Part shown: piece by piece, positions 1-9,015 of the stretch
Layout of the letters: each line of letters starts with the position of its first letter
Numbering within the stretch: position 1 is the first letter of the stretch
Assembly (NCBI RefSeq): GCF_024227435.1
Contig: NZ_CP100445.1
Location: forward strand, 2,043,369-2,107,368
Direction of reading: 5' to 3'
Origin: Natrinema caseinilyticum
Lineage (GTDB): Archaea; Halobacteriota; Halobacteria; Halobacteriales; Natrialbaceae
Length of the DNA: 64,000 bases
Notes under the pieces: generated by a model
Seen by the model: only the letters and a program-made list of their open reading frames with translations
What the model was told of the DNA's origin: nothing
Databases searched by the model: none
Program-made: the position numbers and the translations under genes

Positions 1-170
1 CGGTACCCGAGCCACGGGAGAAGAGACGTCGAGCTCCAGACGGCGACCCAGGGAAGTGTCAATGCCAGTGCGACCGAGATGGGGGCGAGCGCTCGTCGTC
101 TCATGGAGATCTCTGGAGATGCGTACCGGCCGAATGGCAATACATGATGCGATGCGACGCAGGTATCCGA

Positions 171-839
171 CTACTGCTGCGGCGCGAGTTCCTCGTACGG
201 CTGGACGACCACGAACCCGTCGGAGCCCGAGAAATCGAGCTGATAGGTCTCGTCGGAGGACGAGCCGATCATGTTCGAGAGGCTCTTGTCGACGTAGTTG
301 CCCGGGGAAAGATTCCCGCTCCACGCGACGGTCGCGCTGGGGTCCGTTCGAACCGGGGGCTGCAAGACCAGCGGCTCACCGTGGGTGGTGATCGCGACGG
401 AACCCGGCCCGGAGAGGAAGACGTTCGTCATTCCGCCGGCCGAGAACCCGGCGATGCTCTTCATCGTCCGAATCTCGTAGTTTACGCTCGACTCGAACGC
501 GAGGACGTCGTTGCCGTTGACCGAGATCTCGTCTCCCGCGTCGAGTTCGATGAGCTGGATCTTCTTTTCCTGGTCGGCGACGTAGAGGTGACCGGTACCG
601 GTCGCTTCCATCACGTCCGTCCCTTCACCCGTCGCCTTCTCCTTTAAGAATCCCGTAATCCCACCCTCCGCGGAGGACTTGCCTTCGAACGAGATGTCTC
701 CGCTGTAGGCGACCATCGATCCGGTCTTCGTGGTTACGGATCCGTCGAGATCGATGTCGAGGAGTTTTCCGTTCTCGAGTTGAAACGATTCGCCGCCTTC
801 TTTCGGTTCGTTTGCGTTGACAAATTCGTCGACATTCAT
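171..839 (-). CDS. AIM24 family protein
   Basis: A 222-aa soluble protein with no signal peptide or membrane segment. The Gly-rich beta pattern (SMVAYSGDISFEGKSS, then a TGTGHLYVAD strand and a late VFLSGPGSVAITTHG strand) resembles the AIM24/TIGR00266 beta-sandwich family. The biochemical role of prokaryotic members is not established, although the yeast namesake is mitochondrial. The gene is monocistronic, divergent from nothing nearby and followed by about 170 bp without a gene at the window edge. The start is the first ATG and the length fits the family. Family assignment rests on my reading of the pattern. Confidence 0.85.
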   Translation of the reverse strand: MNVDEFVNANEPKEGGESFQLENGKLLDIDLDGSVTTKTGSMVAYSGDISFEGKSSAEGGITGFLKEKATGEGTDVMEATGTGHLYVADQEKKIQLIELDAGDEISVNGNDVLAFESSVNYEIRTMKSIAGFSAGGMTNVFLSGPGSVAITTHGEPLVLQPPVRTDPSATVAWSGNLSPGNYVDKSLSNMIGSSSDETYQLDFSGSDGFVVVQPYEELAPQQ

Positions 840-942
840 GATATACCGAGCCGGAGAACGGCTCTATCGGGCCGGTTGGGAGGGAGGTATCAAATAAGTA
901 CGCATAGATAACATTTCACCACCTGAAATTGTCGGGTATCGA

Positions 943-2538
943 TCACGCTTCGTTCCGGATGAAATCCGCCGCCTTCTCGGCGATCATCGTCGTCGGCGCG
1001 TCCGTGTTTCCGCTGGTGATCGTCGGCATCACCGACGCGTCGACGACGCGCAGCCCCTCGAGCCCGTGGACGCGGAGTCGGTCGTCGACGACGGCCACGT
1101 CGTCGTCGCCCATTTTACACGTGCCGACGGGATGGTACAACGTCTCGGCCGTCTCGCGGATGTGTTCGATCAACTCGTCGTCACTCTGGACGGCCGGTCC
1201 CGGAAGCAGTTCTTCCCCGCGATACTCGTCGAACGGATCGGCCTGCATGATATCGCGACCCAGTTTGAGCCCGGCGAGCAACACCTCGAGGTCGGCGCCC
1301 TCGGTCAGATACTGCGGGTCGATCACGGGATCGTCGAAGGGATCGGAAGAGCGAAGCGTAATCCGGCCACGGCTCTCGGGTCGAAGCTGAAGCGCGTTCA
1401 GGGAGAACCCGTGGCCCTCTGGGTTCTCGAACCCGTGTTCGACGAAGTGTGCGGGAGCGAAGTGAAACTGAACGTCCGGGGTGGTGGCGTCCTCAGTGAC
1501 GGTCGCGAACCCGCCGGCTTCCCCCACGTTCGACGTCAGCGGTCCGCTCTTTAGTACCACGAATTTGAGAAGGTTCAACAGCGAATCCGCGTCGTCGAGG
1601 GTGATCGGTTTCTCGCATTCGTAGTCGACGCCCGCCTGCAGGTGATCCTGCAGATTTCGGCCGACACCGGGGAGGTCCGTGACGACGGTGATATCGTGGT
1701 CGGCGAGGTGGTCGGCCGGACCGACGCCGGAGAGCAAGAGGAGCTGCGGTGAGTTGATCGCCCCGGCCGACAGGACGACTTCCTCGGTCGCGTCGACCGT
1801 CGCGGAGCTGTCGGCGCCGCCGTCGCGCGCGTACGCGACGCCGACGGCCTCCCGCCCGTCGAACCGAATCCGCGTCACTCGCGCGCCGGTCACCGCAGTC
1901 AGGTTGGGCCGATCCAATACCGGTTTCAGGTACGCGTCAGCAGCACTGTGGCGACTGCCGTCCGCCTGTGTGACCTGGTAGAATCCGACCCCCTCCTGAT
2001 CGCCCGCGTTGAAATCCTCGTTGCGTGGCAGTCCCACGACGTGCCCGGCCTCGACGAACGCTTCGCTGAGTTCGTTGCGCGACTGGTGGTCGGCGACGTT
2101 CCTGGGACCGCTAATAGCGTGGTAGTCCGAGATGCCGCGCTCGTTGTTTTCCGCCCGCATGAAGTACGGCAACACGTCCTCGTACCCCCAGCCCTCGTTT
2201 CCTACCTCGGCCCAGTGATCGTAGTCCGCGGGCTGACCCCGGATGTATATCATCGCGTTCATCGAACTCGAGCCCCCGAGGGTCTTCCCGCGCGGCCAGT
2301 AGAGTTCTCGGTCGCACAGCTCCGACTGAGGGGCTGTGTGATAGTTCCAGTCGACCCCCGACTCGAACAGTTCCGAGAACGCCGCCGGAACGCCGATTTC
2401 GCGCTTCTCGTCGGGCTCCCCCGCCTCGAGCAACAGCACCTCGGTCTCGGCGTCGGCCGACAATCTGTTCGCGAGAACGCACCCCGCCGGTCCCGCACCC
2501 ACGATGACGTAATCGTACGATCGCCCGTCCCCCGACAT
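943..2538 (-). CDS. GMC family FAD-dependent oxidoreductase (choline dehydrogenase-like)
   Basis: A 531-aa flavoprotein that would oxidise an alcohol group of an unidentified substrate. The N-terminal dinucleotide fold YVIVGAGPAGCVLANRL is followed by LLLEAGE, the GMC signature region GGSSSMNAMIYIRG, a second signature with GAINSPQLLLLSGVG, and a C-terminal catalytic-His segment YHPVGTCKMG. Length is typical. Two in-frame ATGs lie at 2553 and 2538. I chose 2538 because the TATA box at 2567-2574 puts the transcript start near 2541-2544, downstream of the first ATG. There is no betaine aldehyde dehydrogenase neighbour, so choline as substrate is not supported. Confidence 0.93.
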   Translation of the reverse strand: MSGDGRSYDYVIVGAGPAGCVLANRLSADAETEVLLLEAGEPDEKREIGVPAAFSELFESGVDWNYHTAPQSELCDRELYWPRGKTLGGSSSMNAMIYIRGQPADYDHWAEVGNEGWGYEDVLPYFMRAENNERGISDYHAISGPRNVADHQSRNELSEAFVEAGHVVGLPRNEDFNAGDQEGVGFYQVTQADGSRHSAADAYLKPVLDRPNLTAVTGARVTRIRFDGREAVGVAYARDGGADSSATVDATEEVVLSAGAINSPQLLLLSGVGPADHLADHDITVVTDLPGVGRNLQDHLQAGVDYECEKPITLDDADSLLNLLKFVVLKSGPLTSNVGEAGGFATVTEDATTPDVQFHFAPAHFVEHGFENPEGHGFSLNALQLRPESRGRITLRSSDPFDDPVIDPQYLTEGADLEVLLAGLKLGRDIMQADPFDEYRGEELLPGPAVQSDDELIEHIRETAETLYHPVGTCKMGDDDVAVVDDRLRVHGLEGLRVVDASVMPTITSGNTDAPTTMIAEKAADFIRNEA

Positions 2539-2566
2539 GATAATAGATGACATAGTTACGGATCGT

Positions 2567-2574
2567 TATAATAG
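2567..2574 (-). promoter_or_regulatory. TATA box of the GMC oxidoreductase gene
   Basis: AT-rich TATTATAA (minus-strand reading) in G+C-rich DNA. It lies 29-36 nt from the ATG at 2538, which implies a leaderless or nearly leaderless transcript and decides between the two possible starts. Confidence 0.5.
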
Positions 2575-2859
2575 TTCGTTTCACAGTACGAGGTCACGAC
2601 GAGTATCGACCGATCGCCGGAGTCGACCGCGGGAAACGCCGGCGACCGTTCCCGCCGAACGCCGACGTTCGTCCCGTGTCTCGGAACGAGACGAGTCGAC
2701 TGCGACACGATTCTCGCGGACGGACGGGAACGGACTGACCCGGAGACGGTCGTCGATACTCGCAATTCCGACGGGACACGCACGAACGGTGACCCGTACT
2801 TCAACAGCCTGAACGTGTAACGCGACGGCGGAACGTCGGTCGAATGGAAACTGTCGTAG

Positions 2860-3882
2860 ATGGTTCGTCACAGCACGTGGCTGGTGATGTTCGTCGTCGT
2901 CACGCTGATCGGTGCCACCGCGGCCTACGGCGTTCTCGCAGTGGGTCGGCCGCAGGTCGAATCGGTCGACAACGAGTGGGGGATCGTCACGACCGAACGG
3001 ACCGAAGTCGAAACGCGGATCGCCGTCGACGATCCCCTGTTGCTCCGTCTCGGCGATTCTGCGGCGGACGTATCGTATACGGTTTCGATGAACGATATCG
3101 AGGTCGCGACGGAGCGGGAAAATCGCGTCCAACTCGGCGGCAACGATAGTACCGTCAGCCTCTCGACGTGGCTGGACAACGACGATATCCCGGCCTGGTG
3201 GGCCTCTCACGTCAACAGAAACGAGACGACGACGGTCCGAGTCGACCCCGAGGTCGGCATCACCTATGCCGGACTCCGACTCCCGGCAACGGGGTTGACC
3301 CGGACACGAACCGTTCGGACGAATCTACTCGAGCCCCTGCGGACGAACGAGAGCCGACAGGTTCGGGCCGGCGGTCGGACGGTGTTCGTCGTCGACGAGA
3401 CGGCCGCGCAGTGGGCCAGGGCCACGGTCGACCGGTCGCCGATCGACGCGTCGGCGACGGTCACGAACCCGACGTCGGTTCCGGTGCCGGTCACCGAGAT
3501 CGGGTACACGGTTCGGCTGAACGGTATCGTCGTCGGTCAGGGCGTCGCCGCCCGACGAACGGTGATTCCACCGGGCAGTACACGAACGCTCGATGCGAAC
3601 GCGACGATCGACACTTCCAGGCTCGACGAGTGGTGGATTACACACGTCCGGAACGACGAAACGTCGACGCTGTCGGTCGAGTTCGACGCGACCCTCGAGT
3701 ACGGCGGCGTGACGCGGACGCTCCCGCTCGACGTTCTCTCGTACGAGCGGACGTTCGAGACGGATCTGCTCGGCGACGAGACCGACGAGACGGGGGATTC
3801 GTCTCGAAACCGGGAGTCGACTCGGAACCGATCCCGGACCGCACGGGACGAGCCGCCGTTCGGCCGGAGACGTCCCGCGTAG
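2860..3882 (+). CDS. Exported or membrane-anchored protein with two WHy/LEA14-like domains
   Basis: A 340-aa protein with one N-terminal hydrophobic segment (about residues 7-27), so probably anchored with the rest outside. Two similar beta modules follow, about residues 35-145 and 180-295. Both contain the same landmark, WWASHVNRNETTTVRV in the first and WWITHVRNDETSTLSV in the second, followed by a Tyr-x-Gly strand. This matches the tandem LEA14-like (water stress and hypersensitive response) proteins of haloarchaea. The tail, from about residue 305, is rich in Arg, Ser and Glu and probably disordered. Function beyond a general protective role is unknown. Confidence 0.75.
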   Translation: MVRHSTWLVMFVVVTLIGATAAYGVLAVGRPQVESVDNEWGIVTTERTEVETRIAVDDPLLLRLGDSAADVSYTVSMNDIEVATERENRVQLGGNDSTVSLSTWLDNDDIPAWWASHVNRNETTTVRVDPEVGITYAGLRLPATGLTRTRTVRTNLLEPLRTNESRQVRAGGRTVFVVDETAAQWARATVDRSPIDASATVTNPTSVPVPVTEIGYTVRLNGIVVGQGVAARRTVIPPGSTRTLDANATIDTSRLDEWWITHVRNDETSTLSVEFDATLEYGGVTRTLPLDVLSYERTFETDLLGDETDETGDSSRNRESTRNRSRTARDEPPFGRRRPA

Positions 3883-3908
3883 CCACGCGGGTACGGTTTC
3901 ACGTCACC

Positions 3909-4383
3909 TCACAGAAACAGTGCGAGGGAGGGATCGGCGATCACCAGGTACGAAGCGAACGCGATGGCAGGGTGCCACAGCGAACGCGTCCGTTCGAACC
4001 CGGTCCCGGCAGCGGCCGCGACGACCGTGATGCCGAGGACCGAAGAGACGAATATCAGCGAATAGGACTGGATCGCGGCCACACAGAGCAGCGGAAGCGC
4101 GACGGCGGTGCCGCCGAACGAAGCCGCCACGACGGGTGTCAGTTCGATCCCGAGCGACCGCGTATACCGTCGCGAGCGTTCCCCCGATGAGCGTCGCGTA
4201 GACCACCGACCCACCGACCAGCGGACCCAGCTCCGCGACCCGATCGGACATCGGCTCGAGGGATCTCAGCGCCTGTCCCTGCAGGAACAGCGATGCGAAC
4301 AACAGCAAAAATGCGAGCCCGTACTCTCGCATCCCGGGCCGATCGGGAACGATACCAGACCATCGGAGGGGCTGATTGGCCAT
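3909..4383 (-). pseudogene. Small polytopic membrane protein gene interrupted by one frameshift
   Basis: The reading frame from 4383 encodes MREYGLAFLLLFASLFLQG (after a short leader), then GGSVVYATLIGGTLATVYAVARDR, and turns Arg-rich and shadow-like after about 4150. A second frame takes over exactly there with IELTPVVAASFGG, ALPLLCVAAIQSYSLIFVSS and ASYLVIADPSLALFL, ending at 3909. Joined, the product is a coherent protein of about 155 aa with four or five membrane segments. The switch lies around 4145-4156, beside a GGG run. It is either a real lesion or an indel error. I do not recognise the family. It is convergent with the LEA14-like gene. Confidence 0.6.
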
Positions 4384-4548
4384 ACATATTCAAGTACTCT
4401 AAAAATGTGATAACATTACTATTTTATGGAGAAAAATATAATAGCTCGATAGTTTCCCAGAAGAATCGGACGAACAGACACACCCTCTCGAGACGAGAGG
4501 GTGGCCCGATACTCGAGCTATTTCGTCCTCGACGGCGAAGGACCGATC

Positions 4549-5013
4549 ATGACCGAATTCCGCGGCGCCTGGACCGAGGACGAAGTCGAGACGTTCCTCC
4601 GGGAGACGACCGTTCCGATCCGGATCGCCACCAACCGGCCCGACGGGTCGCTGTGGCTCGTCGCGCTGTGGTATCGCTACCGCGACGGGGTGTTCGAGTG
4701 TGCGACCGGGGCGAACGCGACCCTGGTCCGATTTCTCCGCCGTGACCCCGGAATCGCGTTCGAGGTTTCGACGAACGACGTCCCCTACCGCGGAATCAGG
4801 GGCAGCGGGACTGCCGCGGTGACGGCCGATCGCGACAAGGCCGTTCTCCGGGCTCTCATCGAGCGCTATCTCAACGGGACGGATACCCCGCTGGCCCGGT
4901 GGTTACTCGGCGACGACCGGGAAGAGGTTCGCATCGAGATCGAACCGCGAGAGATCTACAGCTGGGATTACGCCAGTCGGATGGGCGCGGCCTCGAGCGA
5001 ACCGAACGCGTAG
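4549..5013 (+). CDS. Pyridoxamine 5'-phosphate oxidase-fold (PPOX) family protein, copy 1
   Basis: A 154-aa split-barrel flavin-type protein. An upstream in-frame GTG at 4501 exists, but the ATG at 4549 aligns with the start of its paralogue at 41513-41974 (GAWTE follows in both), so I use it. Shared landmarks are WLVALWYRYRDGVFECATGANA, VSTNDVPYRGIRGSGTAA, LIERYLNGTD and a C-terminal IYSWDYASRM. Such proteins bind FMN, F420 or heme, and which one cannot be told here. An AT-rich stretch at 4384-4450 upstream is probably the promoter region. Confidence 0.85.
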   Translation: MTEFRGAWTEDEVETFLRETTVPIRIATNRPDGSLWLVALWYRYRDGVFECATGANATLVRFLRRDPGIAFEVSTNDVPYRGIRGSGTAAVTADRDKAVLRALIERYLNGTDTPLARWLLGDDREEVRIEIEPREIYSWDYASRMGAASSEPNA

Positions 5014-5094
5014 CGGTGGGAGAGCGCCAGATGCTCGAGACCGGGTCCCTGTCCCCGACAGGACGGACTCCAGCGAATCGTGACAGCGACGCCG

Positions 5095-6453
5095 TTACGC
5101 TCTCGGAGACGGCTCGGCGTGTTCCATCCGCTCGGCCCGGCGCTTGATACCCCGGAGCATTCCCCGCTCCATGACGAAGTGGGCGGGTTCCCAGAAAAGG
5201 TAGTTCGCCACCCGCTGGAGCGCCGGAACCGACGCGAACGGACCGATCGTGGATCGCCGCGGGTTCGAGCGCATGCGGGCCAGCAGCCGCGTCGTCCCTT
5301 CGTCGACCGACTCGAGGACGAACGCCCACGTCCAGGCCGGCGACTCGCCCGGCGGTCTGAGGACGAGCGCGCGCCCGGACTCGAGCAGGGCGACTTCCGG
5401 CGCCGATTCGGGCGAACTGCCGGGATAGTCCTCGGGTGCTAACCTGACGATGTCACCCTCCACCAGGTCCTGATACTCCGGAACGATTCGATCCGCGTTG
5501 TGGATGTCGGCACCGACCGCGTTCTCGAGCCAGTCGTAGCTGTAAAAGCCGCCTCGGTCCTGTCCGAGCTGGACGAGCCACGGCCAGACCGCCTCGGCGG
5601 ACGCGTCGATCTCGATGGCGTGGGTCACCTGATCCGTCGCGTCCGGAAGGAGGTCGTCGCCCGGAAGCGCCGCCCTGGCTTCCCCGTCGGTGGTCCCCCA
5701 GCGGCGGTGCAAGGGTCGGAGGACGAAGTGATACGTCCCGGCGAGGACCAGGGCGACTGCCGCACCGAGACGTCGGCGGAACGCACTCGACCGGCCCCCG
5801 ACCCGATCACGTTCCCGCTTCGACGACCGGCGCGTGATCGCCTCGGCGTCGGCCGCGATCCGCTCGAGCGCGCGGGACATCACGTACCCCGCGAAGGGGC
5901 CGACGAGCCGCCAGTACCACCGGAAGTTTCTGCGGGCGCGCTCGCTCGTCGTCGCCGTGCGCGCATCGTACGTCAGAAGCGTCCGTCGCTCGCCGTACGG
6001 TCGAACGGAGAGGCCGATCGCGAGTTTCGCGTATCCCGGCTCGTCGAACGCCGCGAACTCCTCGGGACCCACGCGGCGCCACTCGATAGCGGGCCGCCAG
6101 AGCGTCCCGACGGCGCCGAAGACGAACTCCTCGCCCGGCCGGTCTGCGAGTCGCGTCCACTCCTCGGTCTCGGTCACGTCGGCGAATCGCAGCCGCTCGA
6201 GCGGCGGGGTCGCCGGATTCCCGCCGAGCGAGCGCGAGAGGGTCGTCGGAACGTCCCGCAGTCGGGAAAGCGCACGCACGAGCGGTCCGGTGTCGGTCAG
6301 GTCGGCCGCGAGCATCGCGTCGTACGTCGTCTCGGGATCGGCCTCGACGACGACGTGGCGAACGACCGTCCGGTCGCAGTCGGGCAGGTACCGGTCGATG
6401 AGCATCGACGAGTCGTTTCCGACCGGGCCCCTGCTCGCAAACGGATGTCGCAT
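5095..6453 (-). CDS. Two-domain SRPBCC (START-like) protein, fused DUF2867-type and polyketide-cyclase-type modules
   Basis: A 452-aa protein made of two lipid/ligand-binding helix-grip modules. The first (about residues 17-215) begins with IDRYLPDCDRTVVRHVVVEADPETTYD and has EEFVFGAVGTLWRP. A linker with one hydrophobic helix (AAVALVLAGTYHFVL, about residue 232) follows. The second module (about 270-445) has THAIEIDASAEAVWPWLVQ and GGFYSYDWLEN and ends with EPAHFVMERGMLRGIKRRAE. A TTTTAC element at 6477-6483 is about 27 nt from the ATG at 6453, which favours this start over an internal ATG at 6405. The ligand is unknown, and the single helix may tether it to the membrane. Confidence 0.8.
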   Translation of the reverse strand: MRHPFASRGPVGNDSSMLIDRYLPDCDRTVVRHVVVEADPETTYDAMLAADLTDTGPLVRALSRLRDVPTTLSRSLGGNPATPPLERLRFADVTETEEWTRLADRPGEEFVFGAVGTLWRPAIEWRRVGPEEFAAFDEPGYAKLAIGLSVRPYGERRTLLTYDARTATTSERARRNFRWYWRLVGPFAGYVMSRALERIAADAEAITRRSSKRERDRVGGRSSAFRRRLGAAVALVLAGTYHFVLRPLHRRWGTTDGEARAALPGDDLLPDATDQVTHAIEIDASAEAVWPWLVQLGQDRGGFYSYDWLENAVGADIHNADRIVPEYQDLVEGDIVRLAPEDYPGSSPESAPEVALLESGRALVLRPPGESPAWTWAFVLESVDEGTTRLLARMRSNPRRSTIGPFASVPALQRVANYLFWEPAHFVMERGMLRGIKRRAERMEHAEPSPRA

Positions 6454-6546
6454 CGGGTCTCTCGACGACGGCCACGGTAAAAGAAGGGAGGCGCCGCACG
6501 TGCCGGTTCGACGGCTCGTTCGCGGGAGCCGACTCGGGTCGGCTGC

Positions 6547-7386
6547 TCACTCTCGAGAGTCGAACTCCTGGTAGATGACGTGGCCGCACGCCTTGCAGTG
6601 GGACGCATCCGAGTCGTGATACGACAGGCCGCAGTTCGGACAGGTGACGGCGACCTTCCCCCGGTGGCTCCACTCGCGGACGATCTTGCTCGCCTGCCAC
6701 GGGATGACGATGATGCCCGCGAGGATCGCGGCTACCGTGACCCACCGCCCGCCGGCCGTCACCGGGACGACGTCCCCGAATCCGACGGTCGACAGCGCCA
6801 CCACGACGTAGTAGAACGCGTCGCCGAACGTGTCGACCGCGGGATTGGCCGCGTGTTCCGCGCTGTAAAACAGTCCCGCGGAGACGAAAAAGAGGACCAG
6901 GACCGTCAACAACAGTTTCAGTGCGCGCAAGGCGTTGTCCGAAATCGTCCCGAAAAAGAACTCCGCGTCCTGCGTAAAGCGGTAGAACCGAAGGACGCGA
7001 ACGACCCGGATCACGCGGAGGAATCCCACGCTAGCGACCGTCGCCGCCCCCGGCCAGACGACCACGAGCAGCGTCGGCAGGATCGCGATCAGATCGATCG
7101 CGGAGTAGACGTTGAGCGCCTCCGCGAGACGGTTTTCGGCGCCGTAGAGCCGCAGGACGTACTCCAGCAGAAACACCACGGCGATGGCGACCTCGGCGTT
7201 CCACAGGACGGTTCTGACGGACGAAGAGAGCGGATACGTCTCCGCGACCAGGATGGCGACGAAGACGAGGTTCAGTCCCAACAGCGCGATGTCGATCCCC
7301 TTTCCCAGCCACGTGCGGTGGTCCAGCAGGTAGAAGCGAACGAGCGCTCGAGTATCGCGACTCCGGAGCGACGGGTCGGCCGGCAT
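6547..7386 (-). CDS. Voltage-gated-type potassium channel with a C-terminal zinc ribbon
   Basis: A 279-aa six-helix ion channel. Helices S1-S3 lie in about residues 20-110. An S4-like segment GFLRVIRVVRVLRFYRF carries regularly spaced Arg, the S5 helix is LLLTVLVLFFVSAGLFY, and the pore loop has the K+ selectivity filter TVGFGD. S6 is VAAILAGIIVIPWQASKIV. The C-terminus carries CPNCGLSYHDSDASHCKACG, a four-Cys zinc ribbon. The longer reading frame starts at 7497, but a TATA-like element at 7411-7418 predicts a leaderless start at the ATG at 7386. Function as a K+ channel is inferred from the filter. Confidence 0.9.
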   Translation of the reverse strand: MPADPSLRSRDTRALVRFYLLDHRTWLGKGIDIALLGLNLVFVAILVAETYPLSSSVRTVLWNAEVAIAVVFLLEYVLRLYGAENRLAEALNVYSAIDLIAILPTLLVVVWPGAATVASVGFLRVIRVVRVLRFYRFTQDAEFFFGTISDNALRALKLLLTVLVLFFVSAGLFYSAEHAANPAVDTFGDAFYYVVVALSTVGFGDVVPVTAGGRWVTVAAILAGIIVIPWQASKIVREWSHRGKVAVTCPNCGLSYHDSDASHCKACGHVIYQEFDSRE

Positions 7387-7555
7387 TCGACAGCAACACT
7401 TCGGGATCGAAATACGTAGACCCTCGGATCCGACAGAGAACGGTCCGTTCGACGACGAGAGGGACCGCGGTCCGAGAGAAGCGATCCGGACAGCCACGAC
7501 GGCTTCGAAACGGCAATGTCACGGTGGCAGCGACCGATTTCGGCGCGGTCGGGAC

Positions 7556-7987
7556 TCACGAACGCTCGGCAGCAGCGGCGGCGTCTAACAGCCGAGCGAC
7601 CGTCGGGTCTTCGTCGATCAACACGACCACGCCGTCGCTGTATTCGACGAGGCCGTTCGCGCGCAGCGGCGGGAGCGCGAGGTGATGCAGGTTGGTGACG
7701 GCCCGCTCGAGTGCGTCGGTCGGGACTTCGTCGGGGTCACAGTCGAGTTTCCTGGCTGCGACGTGACGGGCGAGTGCGCTCCGCTGGACGGCGGCGTCTA
7801 CTCGTCGGAGGTAATCGAGGACGTGGCGTCGGGTGGGATCCGCCAGGAGCGAGAACGCCTCGTCGGTGGAAAGCGACGAGTTACCGCCGTCGGCGCAGAG
7901 AGACGGGGCACCACCGTCGGTGGGACGGTCGGCGGAGACGGTCTGCGTCGAACGCGTCCGCAACGTGCTCGGCCGATTTCGCGTCAT
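7556..7987 (-). CDS. Winged-helix DNA-binding protein (DUF7344-type)
   Basis: A 143-aa protein with an N-terminal disordered stretch of about 35 residues. It then has the winged-helix pattern EAFSLLADPTRRHVLDYLRR, LARHVAARK, AVTNLHHLALPPLRANGLVEY, and a wing YSDGVVVLI. This is the compact HTH type abundant in haloarchaea (DUF7344), presumed transcription regulators of unknown targets. A TATA-like element at about 8008-8018 sits 27 nt from the ATG, so the gene is leaderless. It is transcribed in the same direction as the channel gene with about 170 bp between, so a link is possible but not shown. Confidence 0.85.
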   Translation of the reverse strand: MTRNRPSTLRTRSTQTVSADRPTDGGAPSLCADGGNSSLSTDEAFSLLADPTRRHVLDYLRRVDAAVQRSALARHVAARKLDCDPDEVPTDALERAVTNLHHLALPPLRANGLVEYSDGVVVLIDEDPTVARLLDAAAAAERS

Positions 7988-8047
7988 CTTATGGTCCCAC
8001 GACGGTACAAAAACTAAGGCCCGCGGCTTGCGGTCGCGAGACGAGTC

Positions 8048-8277
8048 TCACTCGTCCGACGGCTGGCGGTCCGCGGGCGACTCGATGACGATCCGACCCT
8101 CGGTAACCGTTACGTCGTATTCGTGGATGCGAATCGTGACGCTCCCCGTCGAATCGCCGTTCGTCTCGGCGGCCTCGACCGCGTCGACCAGCAGATCGAG
8201 GTCGACGCTCGCTTAAATCCATAGCCAGCGACTGCAGCCGAGCCCGATCGACCTTCGTTTTCGAACGCAACTCGACC
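8048..8277 (-). pseudogene. Possible small acidic protein gene with a frameshift
   Basis: In one minus frame the segment RVELRSKTKVDRARLQSLAMDL reads like protein up to about 8218. A second frame then continues with VDLDLLVDAVEAAETNG, SVTIRIHEYDVTVTEG and a stop at 8048-8050, and has typical haloarchaeal codon use. Joined, they give about 75 aa with a helical then beta pattern. No upstream ATG is obvious in the first frame, so the 5' end is uncertain. Either a broken gene, a sequencing indel, or coincidence of frames; I lean to a damaged gene. The family is not recognised. Confidence 0.3.
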
Positions 8278-8658
8278 CGCGCCGTGCGATCGGCACCGTC
8301 GCGTTCGGACCGTCCGTCTCGAGATCGGTTCCGTTCGGTGCAATCGTCGCTCCGGCCCGGTCGCGGTCCCCTCGCCGTTCGAGGCGGTCGACACGCCGGA
8401 GCGTCGCCTGGGACTCGGGACTCGTCGATCCGGATGCGACCCGCTGGGTACGGAACGAGCACACGGCTCTGGAGGTCGATAGCCGAGACTCCGCGGGACC
8501 GAAATCGGCGTCGAGGGGTCCCGCGGGACACCGCGGGCGTTCGGTACACGCGCCGACCGCGGGAGGGGGACCGGTGGTCCCGGGCCCCGAGAGCGATTCC
8601 GAAGCCGGCCGGACCGGTCGGCCCAACCGGCGGCGACTGGGTACCGGTGCCAGCGGCC

Positions 8659-8898
8659 TCAGTTGCTCAGATAGCCGAGCGACTCGAGGCGGCTCTCGAC
8701 TTCGTCCTGGTCGACGGCGTCGTAGTTCGCGTCCTCGCCATCCGAGACCGCAGCCAGTACCTCCTCGACGACGAACTCGATGTAGGCGCTCGCGTCCTCG
8801 AAATCGGTGTACGCGAGACGCTGTTCGACGTCGTCGACGAGGCTGGACGGGAGTTCGACGGTGGCGACGTCTTCCGTCGCGATATCGGAGTGTGACAT
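8659..8898 (-). CDS. Small ribbon-helix-helix-like protein next to the sulfatase-like gene
   Basis: A 79-aa acidic protein. Residues 11-50 (VATVELPSSLVDDVEQRL then ASAYIEFVVEEVLAAV) have the beta-helix-helix pattern of RHH/CopG-like domains. The last residues (VESRLESLGYLSN) resemble the short C-terminal tail common at the end of bacterial and archaeal sulfatases (leu-x-x-leu-gly-tyr). It is divergent from the sulfatase-like gene at 9016, sharing a 117-bp promoter region. A role as regulator or as a partner of the enzyme is possible. The fold assignment is inference. Confidence 0.65.
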   Translation of the reverse strand: MSHSDIATEDVATVELPSSLVDDVEQRLAYTDFEDASAYIEFVVEEVLAAVSDGEDANYDAVDQDEVESRLESLGYLSN

Positions 8899-9015
8899 AG
8901 GGGACAGAACCCCGTACTAGCGTAAAAAGGCCGTTATCGTTTACACGATTCACGCACACGGCAGTCGTGCTTACCATCTTAATAATAACGCTCACTCTCG
9001 AACTCTGGTCGGCCT

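Noticed and set aside
5807-6745. Long alternative-frame ORFs opposite or within real genes (for example 5807-6745, 13555-14094, 14515-15363, 19729-20829)
   Set aside because: Haloarchaeal G+C bias creates long Arg/Asp-rich shadow frames; the real genes have clear family motifs.
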